Counted from the stretch's first letter, positions 1-9,610 are shown. The stretch: 42,968 nt of DNA from an uncultured Collinsella sp. (GCA_900756945.1 CAAELZ010000055.1:1-42968); one strand, 5' to 3'. A program made the numbers and translations. The notes: generated from the letters alone by a model not told the origin.

Positions 1-115
1 CCGAGGGCTTTGGTATTTGGTCGCCTGCTCTACAGTCCTGGCTCGCACGGAGGCCACATTAAGTGGCCTCCGGCTCGTGCGGAACTCGCGATCGACCAAA
101 TACCAAAGCCCTCGG
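1..115. repeat. Nested inverted repeat (IR1)
   Basis: The first 23 bases are the exact reverse complement of 93-115. Inside, 45-57 and 63-80 form a second hairpin (GAGGCCAC/GTGGCCTC core). The outer arm begins at base 1, so the repeat may extend beyond the window. It lies downstream of the metK terminator and no gene is supported in it. The architecture matches the other long intergenic inverted repeats of this window, although the sequence differs. Confidence 0.85.
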
Positions 116-213
116 AACTTAGGATACATGGTAGGGGCACGCTTGCTGCAAAATTCATCAGCTGGGAACCTATTCTGCGTCCCATGTCGACTCATCTTCG
201 CCACCGGTTAATA

Positions 214-248
214 AAAAAGAGGTACCGGTTGTTCCAGTACCTCTTTTT
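214..248 (-). terminator. metK intrinsic terminator
   Basis: The complementary arms AAAAAGAGGTAC and GTACCTCTTTTT surround an 11-nt loop. Read on the minus strand the hairpin ends in a run of six T, as expected for a Rho-independent terminator, about 40 nt after the metK stop codon. Confidence 0.85.
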
Positions 249-285
249 GGCATGTTTCTATTTGGCTGTGGCTTTTCTCGTAAGC

Positions 286-1566
<1,281 letters not shown>

Positions 1567-1588
1567 GATTGTCCTTTCAAAAACGTGT

Positions 1589-1615
1589 CCCGGCGACCGT
1601 TACCATTCCGCCGGG
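1589..1615 (-). promoter_or_regulatory. Hairpin in metK 5' leader
   Basis: CCCGGCG (1589-1595) pairs with CGCCGGG (1609-1615) around a 13-nt loop, about 23 nt upstream of the metK start. It could be a stabilising or regulatory leader stem. I could not match it to a known SAM riboswitch, so only the hairpin itself is claimed. Confidence 0.4.
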
Positions 1616-1673
1616 CTCTCTATGCAAGGGCACATCATAGCGCGTAAATCAAACATTCACACCCTTTCCGCAC

Positions 1674-1770
1674 CTACTCATTGGGGACAGACTTAAATGA
1701 CCAGTCTTAAACCAAGAATGTCCCCAATGACTACAACGACTGGTCATTTAAGTCTGTCCCCAATGAGTAG
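1674..1770. repeat. Perfect 32-bp inverted repeat with GGGGACAGAC motif (IR2)
   Basis: 1674-1705 and 1739-1770 are perfect reverse complements of 32 nt, each containing ATTGGGGACAGAC or its complement. The 33-nt centre contains a third, degraded copy (TGTCCCCAATGACTAC, about 1720), and a fourth short copy follows at about 1769-1783 (AGTCCCCAATGAGTGGG). Together with the metK leader this fills most of the 301-nt gap between metK and gltX. GGGGACAGAC-type palindromes resemble REP elements mobilised by Y1-family (RAYT/IS200-like) transposases; that link is recalled family knowledge and no transposase lies here. Confidence 0.9.
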
Positions 1771-1867
1771 TCCCCAATGAGTGGGTCGGTGCCCTTTGTG
1801 CGGAGGTGGGCATTGTTGCTTTATACTGGTGCGGTTAGACATCCATCCTGCAATCGAGGAGATTTCC

Positions 1868-3343
1868 ATGGCATCAGACGTTCGCGTCCGCTTTGCACCC
1901 TCACCGACGGGCAAGCTGCACATCGGCGGCGCCCGCACCGCTATCTATAACTGGGCTTTCGCCCGTGCTAACGGCGGCACGTTCATCCTGCGCATTGACG
2001 ACACCGATCCCACCCGCTCTACCGACGAGAACACGCAGATCATCCTGCGCGCCATGCGTTGGCTGGGCCTGGACTGGGACGAGGGTCCCGAGGTGGGCGG
2101 AGACTTTGGCCCCTATGCCCAGACCGAGCGCCTGGACCTGTACAAGCAGGCCGCCCAGAAACTTTGGGACGAGGGCAAGGCCTATCCCTGCTTCTGCACC
2201 AAGGAGCAGCTCGACGCCGACCGCAAGGCCGCGCAGGAGCGCAAGGACCCCTTCCAGGGCTATCAGCGTCGTTGCCGCGATCTTGATCCCGAGGAGGCCC
2301 GCCGCCGCATCGAGGCCGGCGAGTCCTACGTCCTGCGCATCAAGGTGCCCGAGGACCGCGGCGACGTCGTCATCCACGATGCCGTCCACGGCGAGGTGAC
2401 CTTCGACGCCAAGGAGCTCGACGACTTTGTCATCTTCCGCTCCGATGGCACGCCCACGTACAACTTCGCGACCGTCGTCGACGACGCCATGATGAAGATC
2501 ACCCATGTCATCCGCGGCGACGACCACCTCTCCAACACCCCGCGCCAGGTCATGGTCTACGAGGCCCTCGGCGCGCCCGTGCCCACGTTCGCCCACATCT
2601 CCATGATTCTGGGCGCCGACGGCAAGAAGCTCTCCAAGCGCCACGGCGCCACCTCAGTAGAGGAGTACCGCGACGCCGGCTACCTGTCCGACGCTTTCGT
2701 CAACTATCTGGCGCTGCTCGGCTGGTCGCTTGACGGCGAGACCACGATCATCCCGCGCGATGTCCTGGCCAGCAAGTTCTCACTCGACCGCATTTCCAAG
2801 AACCCGGCGACCTTCGACCCCAAGAAGCTCGACTGGGTCAATGCCGAGTACATCAACGGCATGTCCGATGCCCAGTTTGCCGACGAGATCATGGTCCCCG
2901 AGCTGCACGAGGCGGGTCTCATCGAGGGCAACGTCGAGTACGGCGAGGACTGGATTGACGCACTCGCTGCCATCGTCAAGCCGCGCACCAAGATGCCAGC
3001 CGACGCCGTGACCGTCGCCGCTCCCATCTTTGCTACGGCCGAGACGCTCGAGTATGATGAGAAATCCGTTAACAAGGGCCTGGCCAAGGAAGGCATGGGC
3101 GCCATCCTGGACGCCGCCAAGGCCGCGCTCGAGGGCGTGGACGAGTGGACAGCCGCGAACATCGACGCCGCGCTTGAGCCGCTGCCCGAGCAGATGGACC
3201 TCAAGAAGCGCGTGGTGTTCCAGGCCGTGCGCGTCGCCGTTTGCGGCAACATGGTGAGCCCTCCGCTGGGCGAGACCATGGCGCTCGTCGGCTGCGATGA
3301 CTGCCTGGCACGCATCGACCGCGCCCGCACGATGGCGCTGTAG
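1868..3343 (+). CDS. gltX: Glutamyl-tRNA synthetase
   Basis: This class I aminoacyl-tRNA synthetase charges tRNA-Glu with glutamate. The 491-residue protein has the HIGH-type motif as HIGG at residues 18-21 inside FAPSPTGKLHIGGAR, and the KMSKS-type loop as KLSKR at 254-258. Both are typical of bacterial GluRS/GlnRS-like enzymes, and length is normal. The ATG at 1868 is chosen because GAGGAGATTTCC precedes it at ideal spacing and the protein then begins MASDVRVRFAPS; the frame is open further upstream but that portion is not family-like. A TATACT box (1822-1827) is a plausible -10 element. Genomes lacking GlnRS often use a non-discriminating GluRS; which type this is cannot be read from the sequence alone. 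Confidence 0.96.
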   Translation: MASDVRVRFAPSPTGKLHIGGARTAIYNWAFARANGGTFILRIDDTDPTRSTDENTQIILRAMRWLGLDWDEGPEVGGDFGPYAQTERLDLYKQAAQKLWDEGKAYPCFCTKEQLDADRKAAQERKDPFQGYQRRCRDLDPEEARRRIEAGESYVLRIKVPEDRGDVVIHDAVHGEVTFDAKELDDFVIFRSDGTPTYNFATVVDDAMMKITHVIRGDDHLSNTPRQVMVYEALGAPVPTFAHISMILGADGKKLSKRHGATSVEEYRDAGYLSDAFVNYLALLGWSLDGETTIIPRDVLASKFSLDRISKNPATFDPKKLDWVNAEYINGMSDAQFADEIMVPELHEAGLIEGNVEYGEDWIDALAAIVKPRTKMPADAVTVAAPIFATAETLEYDEKSVNKGLAKEGMGAILDAAKAALEGVDEWTAANIDAALEPLPEQMDLKKRVVFQAVRVAVCGNMVSPPLGETMALVGCDDCLARIDRARTMAL

Positions 3344-3366
3344 CAGCTGCGCAAACGTATGTATTC

Positions 3367-3399
3367 GAGCCCCGTTCACCCCGAGCGGGGCTCTTGTTT
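3367..3399 (+). terminator. gltX terminator
   Basis: GAGCCCCG (3367-3374) pairs with CGGGGCTC (3386-3393), followed by TTGTTT, 23 nt after the gltX stop. The T tract is short but the stem is strong. Confidence 0.75.
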
Positions 3400-3420
3400 C
3401 TGTACCGATGAGTGGGTTGC

Positions 3421-3522
3421 TGGGACAAAATAATCAGTGGTGTTTGTCCCGTGTTCGAGCGACGCAACAAGCTCGACACTCGTATCGGCCATGGGACAAA
3501 CACTACTGATTATTTTGTCCCA
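3421..3522. repeat. 30-bp inverted repeat with four GGGACAAA ends (IR3)
   Basis: Arms 3421-3450 and 3493-3522 are reverse complements with one mismatch. Each arm itself starts with GGGACAAA and ends with TTTGTCCC (or the reverse), so the element has symmetry at two levels. The centre holds a further hairpin (GTGTTCGAGC near 3451 with GCTCGACAC near 3470). It lies between the gltX terminator and priA. No gene overlaps it. Confidence 0.9.
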
Positions 3523-3554
3523 CCCCTTTCAGGTCCGTTCGTTAGAGGTGGTGT

Positions 3555-6008
3555 ATGGCTCAACAACTGTCGCTGTTTGGTTCACCGGAACCGGAGGAGG
3601 CTCTGGTGAAGCTCATGCCTGCCGCTGCCTCGGCTCAGCCTAAGCCTGCACCTGAGCCCATCGCTGCCTACGCGAGCGTGGTTCTCGACATTCCTACCCG
3701 AGCGCTGTCCGAGCCATTCGCCTACGGCATTCCCGAGTCCCTTGCCAACGAGGCCCAGGTCGGATCGACGGTCCTGGTCCACTTTGGCAACCGTGCCGCC
3801 GCAGGCTACATCGTCGATATTGCGCCCGAGCTGGGCGACCTGCAAGGCAACAACGCCCTTGACCTTTCGCGCATCAAGCCTGTCGAAGCCATCCTCAGCA
3901 AACCGCTCTTTACCGCCGAGGCTGCACGCATTGCGCGCTGGATGAGCCGCGAGTATGTCGCGACGCTTTCCGAGTGCCTGCGCCTGTTTTTGCCACCGGG
4001 CGGCAGCCCGCGTGTGGTCAAGGGCGACGACGGCGTGTGGACGGTTGAACGTCCAGCCGTCAAACCCATCCAAAACCGCTGGGTGATGCTTACGCTCGAA
4101 GGCTTTGACTACACGCCACCCAAGACCGCGGTCCGCCAGCGCCAACTCATCGAGGCGCTCCAGTGCGGACCGGTCACGACGCGCGACCTCAACCTTCTCT
4201 ATAACAGCATGTCGGCGACCATCAAGGCGCTCGAAAAACGCGGCGTTGTGGTGGTGGAAGAGCGCCGCGCCTGGCGTGGCTGCGGCGAGCAGACCACGCT
4301 GTCCTCGGCAAGCGGCAAAGCGCCGGTCTCCCTTACCAGTGGCCAGCAACAGGCACTCGCGCAGATTGAGCGCGCCCGTCTGGACGCTCATGGCGACGTG
4401 GTGCTGGTCGACGGCGTCACCGGCTCCGGCAAAACCGAGGTTTACCTCTCCGCCATCGAGCGCGTGCTCGCAGCCGGTCGCTCGGCCTGCGTGCTGGTGC
4501 CCGAGATTTCGCTGACGGCCCAGACCGTCGGCCGCTTCCGTTCGCGCTTTGGCGAGACGGTCGCCGTGTTCCATTCGCGGCTTTCGGCCGGCGAGCGCCT
4601 GGACCAGTGGGATATGGTTGCCAGCGGTGCGGCCCGCGTGGTCGTCGGCGCACGTTCGGCGCTCTTTTGCCCGCTTGGCGACCTGGGCCTCATCATCATT
4701 GACGAGGAGCACGAGACCAGCTACAAGCAGGGGTCCAGTCCGCGCTACCACGCGCGCGAGGTGGCGGCCGAGATGGCGCGGCGCTACCGCTGCCCGCTCG
4801 TGTTGGGCTCCGCCACGCCCTCGGCCGAGGCCCTCGACCACTGCCGCCGTGGAACGTATAACGGCACCACTTGGACGCGCGTCGAGATGCCCGAGCGCCC
4901 GGGACACGCCGTGCTGCCCGAGGTCCGCATTGCCGACCTGCGCCGCGAGTTTTCGCACGGTAGCCGTTCAATGTTCTCTAAACCGCTGATGGAAGGTTTG
5001 GAGCGCGTTGTAGAGCACCGCGAGAAGGCCGTGCTGCTGCATAACCGCCGTGGCTTTGCGCCGTTCCTGATGTGTCGCGAGTGCGGCTGCGTTCCCACCT
5101 GCAACCACTGCTCCACCGCGCTTACGTATCACGAGCGCACGCACACGCTGCAATGTCACACATGCGGATCCTCCTGGCGCGTGCAGCCGTATCCCGCGCC
5201 CACGAGTCGTTGCCCCAAATGTGGCAGTCGCTACCTGGCAAAAATGGGGCTGGGCACGCAGCAGATCGAGGACGCACTGCACCAGATGCTGCCCGAGGAC
5301 GTCGCCATCATCCGCATGGATGCCGATTCCACGCGCGGCAAGGATGCGCACAAAAAGCTGCTCGAGCAGTTCGATGCTGCCGATTGCGCCGTGTTGCTGG
5401 GCACCCAGATGATCGCCAAAGGCCTTGACTTTCCCGAGGTCACGCTCGTGGGTGTGGTCAATGCTGACTTCGCCCTCAAGCTGCCGGATTTCCGCGCAGG
5501 GGAGCGCGCCTACGATTTGCTTGAGCAGGTCGCCGGTCGCGCCGGTCGCGGCGATCGCCCTGGCGAGGTCATCATCCAGACGTATCTGCCCGAGGATCCG
5601 GTCATTCGCGCCGTCGCCGAGCACGATCGCTCGATCTTTACCGACTACGACCTGGACCAGCGTCGCGACGCGCTGTACCCGCCGTTTGTGCGCCTGGTCA
5701 ACATCTTGGTGTGGTCGGCGAACCGAGACGACGCGCAGGACTACATCGGGCGTATCGCAAAGCTTCTTAAGCGCCGCTGGCATGCCGCCGCGCCCGATTT
5801 TTTGCGGGCGGGGAATGCCGTGCCGCAGGTGCTGGGTCCGGCTTCGTGTGTAATCGAGAGAGCCAAGGACCGTTACCGCTTCCATCTGCTTGTGAAGTCG
5901 CCCGTGGGGTACCATGTTTCTGATGATATCGACGCCTGCCTCAAAGAGGTGGGCTCCGTGCGCGGCGTGAGCGTGAGCGTTGACGTCGACGCTTATGATT
6001 TGATGTAA
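3555..6008 (+). CDS. priA: Primosomal replication-restart helicase PriA
   Basis: PriA recognises abandoned replication forks and reloads the replisome with its 3'-5' superfamily 2 helicase activity. The 817-residue protein has an N-terminal DNA-binding region (about 40-250), Walker A GVTGSGKT at 287-294, the DEEH box at 383-386, a cysteine-rich zinc-binding insert at about 507-560 with several CxxC pairs, and the arginine-finger motif QVAGRAGRGDRPG. The N terminus has a short low-complexity Ala/Pro/Glu lead (residues 1-36) before the family-like part starts. The ATG has AGAGGTGG upstream. def follows 18 nt later, so priA and def are probably cotranscribed. Zinc cysteines and helicase motifs are intact, so it should be active. 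Confidence 0.95.
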   Translation: MAQQLSLFGSPEPEEALVKLMPAAASAQPKPAPEPIAAYASVVLDIPTRALSEPFAYGIPESLANEAQVGSTVLVHFGNRAAAGYIVDIAPELGDLQGNNALDLSRIKPVEAILSKPLFTAEAARIARWMSREYVATLSECLRLFLPPGGSPRVVKGDDGVWTVERPAVKPIQNRWVMLTLEGFDYTPPKTAVRQRQLIEALQCGPVTTRDLNLLYNSMSATIKALEKRGVVVVEERRAWRGCGEQTTLSSASGKAPVSLTSGQQQALAQIERARLDAHGDVVLVDGVTGSGKTEVYLSAIERVLAAGRSACVLVPEISLTAQTVGRFRSRFGETVAVFHSRLSAGERLDQWDMVASGAARVVVGARSALFCPLGDLGLIIIDEEHETSYKQGSSPRYHAREVAAEMARRYRCPLVLGSATPSAEALDHCRRGTYNGTTWTRVEMPERPGHAVLPEVRIADLRREFSHGSRSMFSKPLMEGLERVVEHREKAVLLHNRRGFAPFLMCRECGCVPTCNHCSTALTYHERTHTLQCHTCGSSWRVQPYPAPTSRCPKCGSRYLAKMGLGTQQIEDALHQMLPEDVAIIRMDADSTRGKDAHKKLLEQFDAADCAVLLGTQMIAKGLDFPEVTLVGVVNADFALKLPDFRAGERAYDLLEQVAGRAGRGDRPGEVIIQTYLPEDPVIRAVAEHDRSIFTDYDLDQRRDALYPPFVRLVNILVWSANRDDAQDYIGRIAKLLKRRWHAAAPDFLRAGNAVPQVLGPASCVIERAKDRYRFHLLVKSPVGYHVSDDIDACLKEVGSVRGVSVSVDVDAYDLM

Positions 6009-6026
6009 CAACCCGAAAGGATTGCC

Positions 6027-6563
6027 ATGGAAGCCAACGGAATCGTACTGTCGCCCGACCCTCGTCTGCGCCAGGAGTGCGCCGTCATCGAGGAGATCAC
6101 CCCGGCGATCGAGGCACTTGCCGAGAAGATGAAGAAGATGATGTTCGACAACGGCGGTTGCGGCCTTGCTGCCCCGCAGATCGGTGAGCTCATCCAGCTC
6201 GTCACCATCGACTGCGACTACACCGACAAGAACGACTATGACCCGTACGTGCTCATCAACCCCGTGATCGTGGAGCAGAGCGACCATCTGGTGCCGTTTA
6301 GCGAGGGCTGCCTGTCCATCCCTGGCATTAGCTGCGAGATCGAGCGTCCCGACCATGTCGTCGTCGAGGCGTACGACTTGGACGCAAACCTGATTCGCTA
6401 TGAGGCTTCGGGCGATCTGTTCTGCGTGTGCCTGCAGCACGAGATTGATCACCTGCATGGCAACACCATGTTCGAGCGACTGAAGCCGATGCAGAGGATC
6501 AAGGCAGTCAAGGAGTACCAGGACGCCCTGGCCCGCGGCGCTCGACCGGGCGAGACGGAGTAG
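6027..6563 (+). CDS. def: Peptide deformylase
   Basis: This metalloenzyme removes the N-formyl group from nascent proteins. All three signatures of the 178-residue family are present: GCGLAAPQIG near residue 46, EGCLSIPG near 95, and the metal site HEIDH near 139, whose two His together with the Cys of EGCLS bind the metal. AAAGGA lies upstream of the ATG at normal spacing. It follows priA by 18 nt and precedes fmt, which supplies the formyl group this enzyme removes, a common pairing in bacteria, although here the two are separated by 329 nt with a palindrome and a terminator-like hairpin. Confidence 0.96.
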   Translation: MEANGIVLSPDPRLRQECAVIEEITPAIEALAEKMKKMMFDNGGCGLAAPQIGELIQLVTIDCDYTDKNDYDPYVLINPVIVEQSDHLVPFSEGCLSIPGISCEIERPDHVVVEAYDLDANLIRYEASGDLFCVCLQHEIDHLHGNTMFERLKPMQRIKAVKEYQDALARGARPGETE

Positions 6564-6571
6564 GTCCCACC

Positions 6572-6673
6572 GTCCCCGGTGCTGAGCGCCCACATATCAT
6601 CCCGTGCTCAAACATTCTCGCTTCGCTGCGAAACTGCGCGCGGGACGATATGTGGGCGCTCAGCTCCGGGGAC
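6572..6673. repeat. 33-bp inverted repeat (IR4)
   Basis: Arms 6572-6604 and 6641-6673 are reverse complements with two mismatches, and the 36-nt centre contains a small TCGC/GCGA hairpin. It starts 8 nt after the def stop. An open frame overlapping it (6604-6876) has no ribosome-binding site and no family resemblance and was not called. Confidence 0.88.
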
Positions 6674-6746
6674 TGCGTTGTTCTGGCTCGGTTCGCCCGG
6701 GTGCCGTTGGGCCAGGGATGGGCGTCTTTGCTGATAGGACTTTGTT

Positions 6747-6785
6747 GAGAGGGAGCTGCTTTCATGCGGCTCTTTCTTTGTTTTT
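6747..6785 (+). terminator. Terminator-like hairpin upstream of fmt
   Basis: GAGAGGGAGCTGC (6747-6759) pairs with GCGGCTCTTTCT (6766-6777) with minor mismatches, followed by a T-rich tract TTTGTTTTT. It probably ends priA-def transcription. Apart from IR4 and this hairpin I see nothing firm in the 329-nt def-fmt gap. Confidence 0.5.
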
Positions 6786-6892
6786 GGGTATATTTGTTCT
6801 TGTTGAATTGTTCTTGCGGCTGGGCGCGCATGCGGCCTGGAACGCTTCTTTTGTAGCCGTCTCGGCTCGTTATTGAGAGGAGACTAACTTTT

Positions 6893-7813
6893 ATGCGTAT
6901 TGTGTTTATGGGTACGCCTGATTTTGCTGTGCCTTCGTTGACTTCGCTTGTTGAGGCTGGGAACGAGATTGCGCTTGTTGTTACTCGTCCTGATGCTGTT
7001 CGTGGGCGTGGTAAGAAGCTTGAGCCTTCTCCTGTTAAGGCCAAGGCGCTTGAGCTGGGGTTGCCGGTTGTTGAGGCTAATCGTATGACGCCTGAGGTTG
7101 TTGAGGTGCTCCAGGCTGCCCAGGCTGATATTTTCTGTGTGGCTGCCTATGGTTGCATTTTGCCCGATGAGGTGCTGCATATGGCGCCGCTTGGTATTGT
7201 GAATGTTCATGCTTCGCTGCTGCCTCGTTGGCGTGGGGCTGCTCCTATTCAGCGTGCGATTCTCGCTGGTGATGAGGTTGCTGGCGTTTCTATCATGCGC
7301 ATTGGGCACGGCGTGGATACTGGTGCTTATTGTGCTCAGGCTTCCACGTTGGTTTCCGGTAAGCATGCTGAGGCGCTGACCATAGAGCTTGGTGAGCTTG
7401 GCGGCAAACTGCTGGCTGATACGCTTCCTTCTCTTGCCGATGGCACCGCCGTGTGGACTGAACAGGATGAGGCGCTCGTCACCCATGCTGCCAAGATTTC
7501 CAAGCAGGAGATGCGCTTGGATCCGCAGATGGCGGCGCTTGATTGCGTGCGTCATGTGCTGGCTTCGTCCGATACCGCGCCTGCTCGTTGCGTGATTGCC
7601 GGCAAGACCGTGCGTGTGCTCGATGCTGCGGCGGCTGATGTGTCGCTCGGCGAGGGTCAGGTTCTCGTTAAGGCCAAGCGTGTTTACCTGGGCCTTTCTG
7701 ATGGCTCGGTTGAACTGCTCGAGGTTAAGCCTGATGGCAAGCGTGCTATGACTGCTTCTGCTTGGGCTGCTGGCCTGCAGGGTGCCGATCTTATCTGGAG
7801 TGTTTTGTCATGA
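6893..7813 (+). CDS. fmt: Methionyl-tRNA formyltransferase
   Basis: Fmt formylates Met-tRNA for translation initiation using 10-formyltetrahydrofolate. The 306-residue protein has the MGTPDFAVPSL opening, the catalytic block N104-V-H106 followed by SLLPRWRGAAPIQ, and the catalytic Asp in HGVDTG (D142). AGAGGAGAC precedes the ATG. rsmB begins inside its stop codon (ATGA overlap at 7810-7813), so the two are translationally coupled. Codon use is odd: the first part of the gene strongly prefers T-ending codons (GCT, GTT, CGT, GAT), whereas priA and def prefer C/G endings, which suggests a different history or expression regime. Confidence 0.96.
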   Translation: MRIVFMGTPDFAVPSLTSLVEAGNEIALVVTRPDAVRGRGKKLEPSPVKAKALELGLPVVEANRMTPEVVEVLQAAQADIFCVAAYGCILPDEVLHMAPLGIVNVHASLLPRWRGAAPIQRAILAGDEVAGVSIMRIGHGVDTGAYCAQASTLVSGKHAEALTIELGELGGKLLADTLPSLADGTAVWTEQDEALVTHAAKISKQEMRLDPQMAALDCVRHVLASSDTAPARCVIAGKTVRVLDAAAADVSLGEGQVLVKAKRVYLGLSDGSVELLEVKPDGKRAMTASAWAAGLQGADLIWSVLS

Positions 7814-9210
7814 GCAAGCTGTCTCCCGCGCGCAAGCTTGCGCTCGATGTGCTGATGGAGGCCGATCGCCGCGGCATGTATGCGCGCGACGTGCTGTCCT
7901 CTCGCGCATCGGCCAAGGCCATTGACCAGCGCGATTCTGCGTTTGCCGCTCGCCTGGCGCTCGGTGTTGCTGCCACGCAGGGTATTTTGGACGAGTTGCT
8001 CGATCAGTTTCTCGATAAGCCCAAAAAGGTTGCGCCGCGTGTTCGCATGGCGCTTCGTATCTCGGCCTTCGAGATGCTCTATCTGCATACGCCGGGCCGC
8101 GTTGCCGTAAGTCAGGGAGTTGAGCTCGTTCGCAGTGGTGCTAAGTCCGCCGCTGGCTTAGCCAATGCTGTATTGCATAAGGTTGCGGACAATGTTGAGG
8201 ACTTTGCTACTGCGTCCGATGTGGATGAGTCTGAGCGACGCTTGGTTCGCCTGTCTCGCCTGATGGGCTTGCCGCGATGGCTGTGCGCTCGCATTATAGC
8301 ATCGTTTGACACGCCAGAGGGTGCGCTTAACTTTGCCGGCAATCTGGCCCCCGCGCCGCTGGCCCTGCATGAGAACGCTTTTGCTTCCAAGCCCGATCCG
8401 TATATCTCGCAGCTCGTCGCACCTGTCTTCCCGGGCTGCCATGCCCCGGTTGATGCCCAGGTTACCGTTGCTTCGGGTGCGTTTGAGCGTGCTGCCGCGG
8501 TGGCATCTGATCTCAACGCGCAACTTATCGCCACAGCTGCTACGCGCCCTGGTAGCTGCCTTGAGATTGGTGCCGGTCGTGGCACCAAGACCTATGTGAT
8601 GATGTGCCAGTCCAAGCGTACGGGCTATGAGCGTCAGCATACGGCGCTCGATCTGCATGATCGCAAGTGCGATCTGAATCTCGCTCGCCTGCATAAGGCC
8701 GGTATTCAGGGCGTTCGTACGGTTTCTGGTGATGCTTGCGAGCTTGATGAGGTGCTCACATCGTTTGATGCCATGCTTGGCGAGCCGGTTAAGTTCGACA
8801 CAGTCTTTATCGATGCGCCGTGCTCTGGCACCGGAACCATGCGTCGTCATCCCGAGATCCCGTGGCGCCTGACCGAAAAGGATGTGACGGTTGAGCTGCC
8901 CAAGCTGCAGCTGACGATGCTCAAGGAAGCCGCTGCGCGCGTGGCTGCTGGTGGCGAGCTTATCTATGCGACATGCTCGGTCTTCGACGAGGAGAACACA
9001 CAGGTCGTGGAAGCGTTCCTGAACTCTCCCGAGGGCACCGGTTTTAGCCTGGAGCCGCTCTCCGAGGCGCAGATTCTGCAACTCCCCGAGTTCGATCAGG
9101 CCAAGAAGCTCGTATCCGTACGCCAGAACGATCGAGGCCTCTTCCAAAGCGTGCCGGTAAACGCCGACTCCTACGACGGCCACTTCTGCGCCCGCCTGGT
9201 CCGTAATTAA
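7810..9210 (+). CDS. rsmB: 16S rRNA m5C967 methyltransferase RsmB (Sun/NusB-type)
   Basis: RsmB methylates cytosine 967 of 16S rRNA with S-adenosylmethionine. The 466-residue protein has an N-terminal NusB-like helical domain (about 1-130) and a C-terminal Rossmann methyltransferase domain with the SAM loop LEIGAGRGTKT. The two catalytic cysteines of m5C-RNA methyltransferases are visible: C338 in APCSGTGTMRRHPEI and C389 in YATCSVFDEEN. The ATG at 7810 overlaps the fmt stop as ATGA. T-ending codons continue from fmt into the first two thirds of this gene and fade near its end. Confidence 0.94.
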   Translation: MSKLSPARKLALDVLMEADRRGMYARDVLSSRASAKAIDQRDSAFAARLALGVAATQGILDELLDQFLDKPKKVAPRVRMALRISAFEMLYLHTPGRVAVSQGVELVRSGAKSAAGLANAVLHKVADNVEDFATASDVDESERRLVRLSRLMGLPRWLCARIIASFDTPEGALNFAGNLAPAPLALHENAFASKPDPYISQLVAPVFPGCHAPVDAQVTVASGAFERAAAVASDLNAQLIATAATRPGSCLEIGAGRGTKTYVMMCQSKRTGYERQHTALDLHDRKCDLNLARLHKAGIQGVRTVSGDACELDEVLTSFDAMLGEPVKFDTVFIDAPCSGTGTMRRHPEIPWRLTEKDVTVELPKLQLTMLKEAAARVAAGGELIYATCSVFDEENTQVVEAFLNSPEGTGFSLEPLSEAQILQLPEFDQAKKLVSVRQNDRGLFQSVPVNADSYDGHFCARLVRN

Positions 9211-9216
9211 CTACTA

Positions 9217-9283
9217 AGTTGCGGTGAAATAGGGATTGAAAAGCCGCTTCTACCCGCCAAATAGTCCTTATTCCACCGCAACT
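9217..9283. repeat. Imperfect inverted repeat after rsmB (IR5)
   Basis: AGTTGCGGTG at 9217-9226 and CACCGCAACT ending at 9283 (one mismatch there) continue into about 21-nt arms with about four mismatches, around a centre of roughly 26 nt. Same setting as IR1-IR4, immediately after a housekeeping gene, but more decayed. Confidence 0.65.
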
Positions 9284-9310
9284 CATAAGGAAACCTGGTT
9301 AGCTAAAGAA

Positions 9311-9344
9311 GCGGCCCCGCGATCGGTGTTGATCGCGGGGCCGC
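9311..9344. terminator. Bidirectional terminator between rsmB and the FmdB-type gene
   Basis: A perfect 14-bp stem (GCGGCCCCGCGATC / GATCGCGGGGCCGC) with a 6-nt loop lies between two converging genes. It is followed by GTTGTTT on plus and TTCTTT on minus, so it probably serves both. Confidence 0.85.
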
Positions 9345-9351
9345 GTTGTTT

Positions 9352-9588
9352 CTAGTGGCTGTGCGGGCAGTTGGCGCAGCAGCCGCTGGTGGCGCTGGTG
9401 CTGGCGCCACCGCTTCGCTGGTCGGTGTTGTAGAAACCGCTACCCTCAAATTTAATGCCGCTGGCCGAGAACGTCTTGGCCGCCGGGGCACCGCAGCTCG
9501 GGCACACGACCTTGGGAGTCTCGGACATGGGATGCTCAACCTCAAACACGTTGCCGCAGCTCGAGCACTTGTAATCGTAGCGCGCCAT
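9352..9588 (-). CDS. FmdB-family small zinc-ribbon protein
   Basis: A 78-residue protein opens MARYDYKCSSCGNVFEV and has a second CPSC at about residue 29-32, the two CxxC knuckles that define the FmdB/zinc-ribbon regulatory family. The C terminus is Ser/Gly-rich and ends with CCANCPHSH, possibly a further metal ligand set. The biochemical role of the family is unsettled; it is named after a protein near formamidase/amidase genes. The start has AAAGGAAG upstream. It is the last gene before the convergent terminator and lies 88 nt downstream of the GH13-GH77 fusion, separated by a hairpin at 9611-9632. Confidence 0.85.
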   Translation of the reverse strand: MARYDYKCSSCGNVFEVEHPMSETPKVVCPSCGAPAAKTFSASGIKFEGSGFYNTDQRSGGASTSATSGCCANCPHSH

Positions 9589-9610
9589 AATACTTCCTTT
9601 TCAGCACAAA

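Noticed and set aside
1567..1673. Possible SAM riboswitch upstream of metK
   Set aside because: Only one short hairpin is visible; I could not find the conserved core of any SAM riboswitch class. A covariance-model scan would settle it.
6604..6876. 90-codon frame between def and fmt, with a hydrophobic C-terminal half
   Set aside because: Starts within an inverted repeat, has no SD, and overlaps a terminator-like hairpin.
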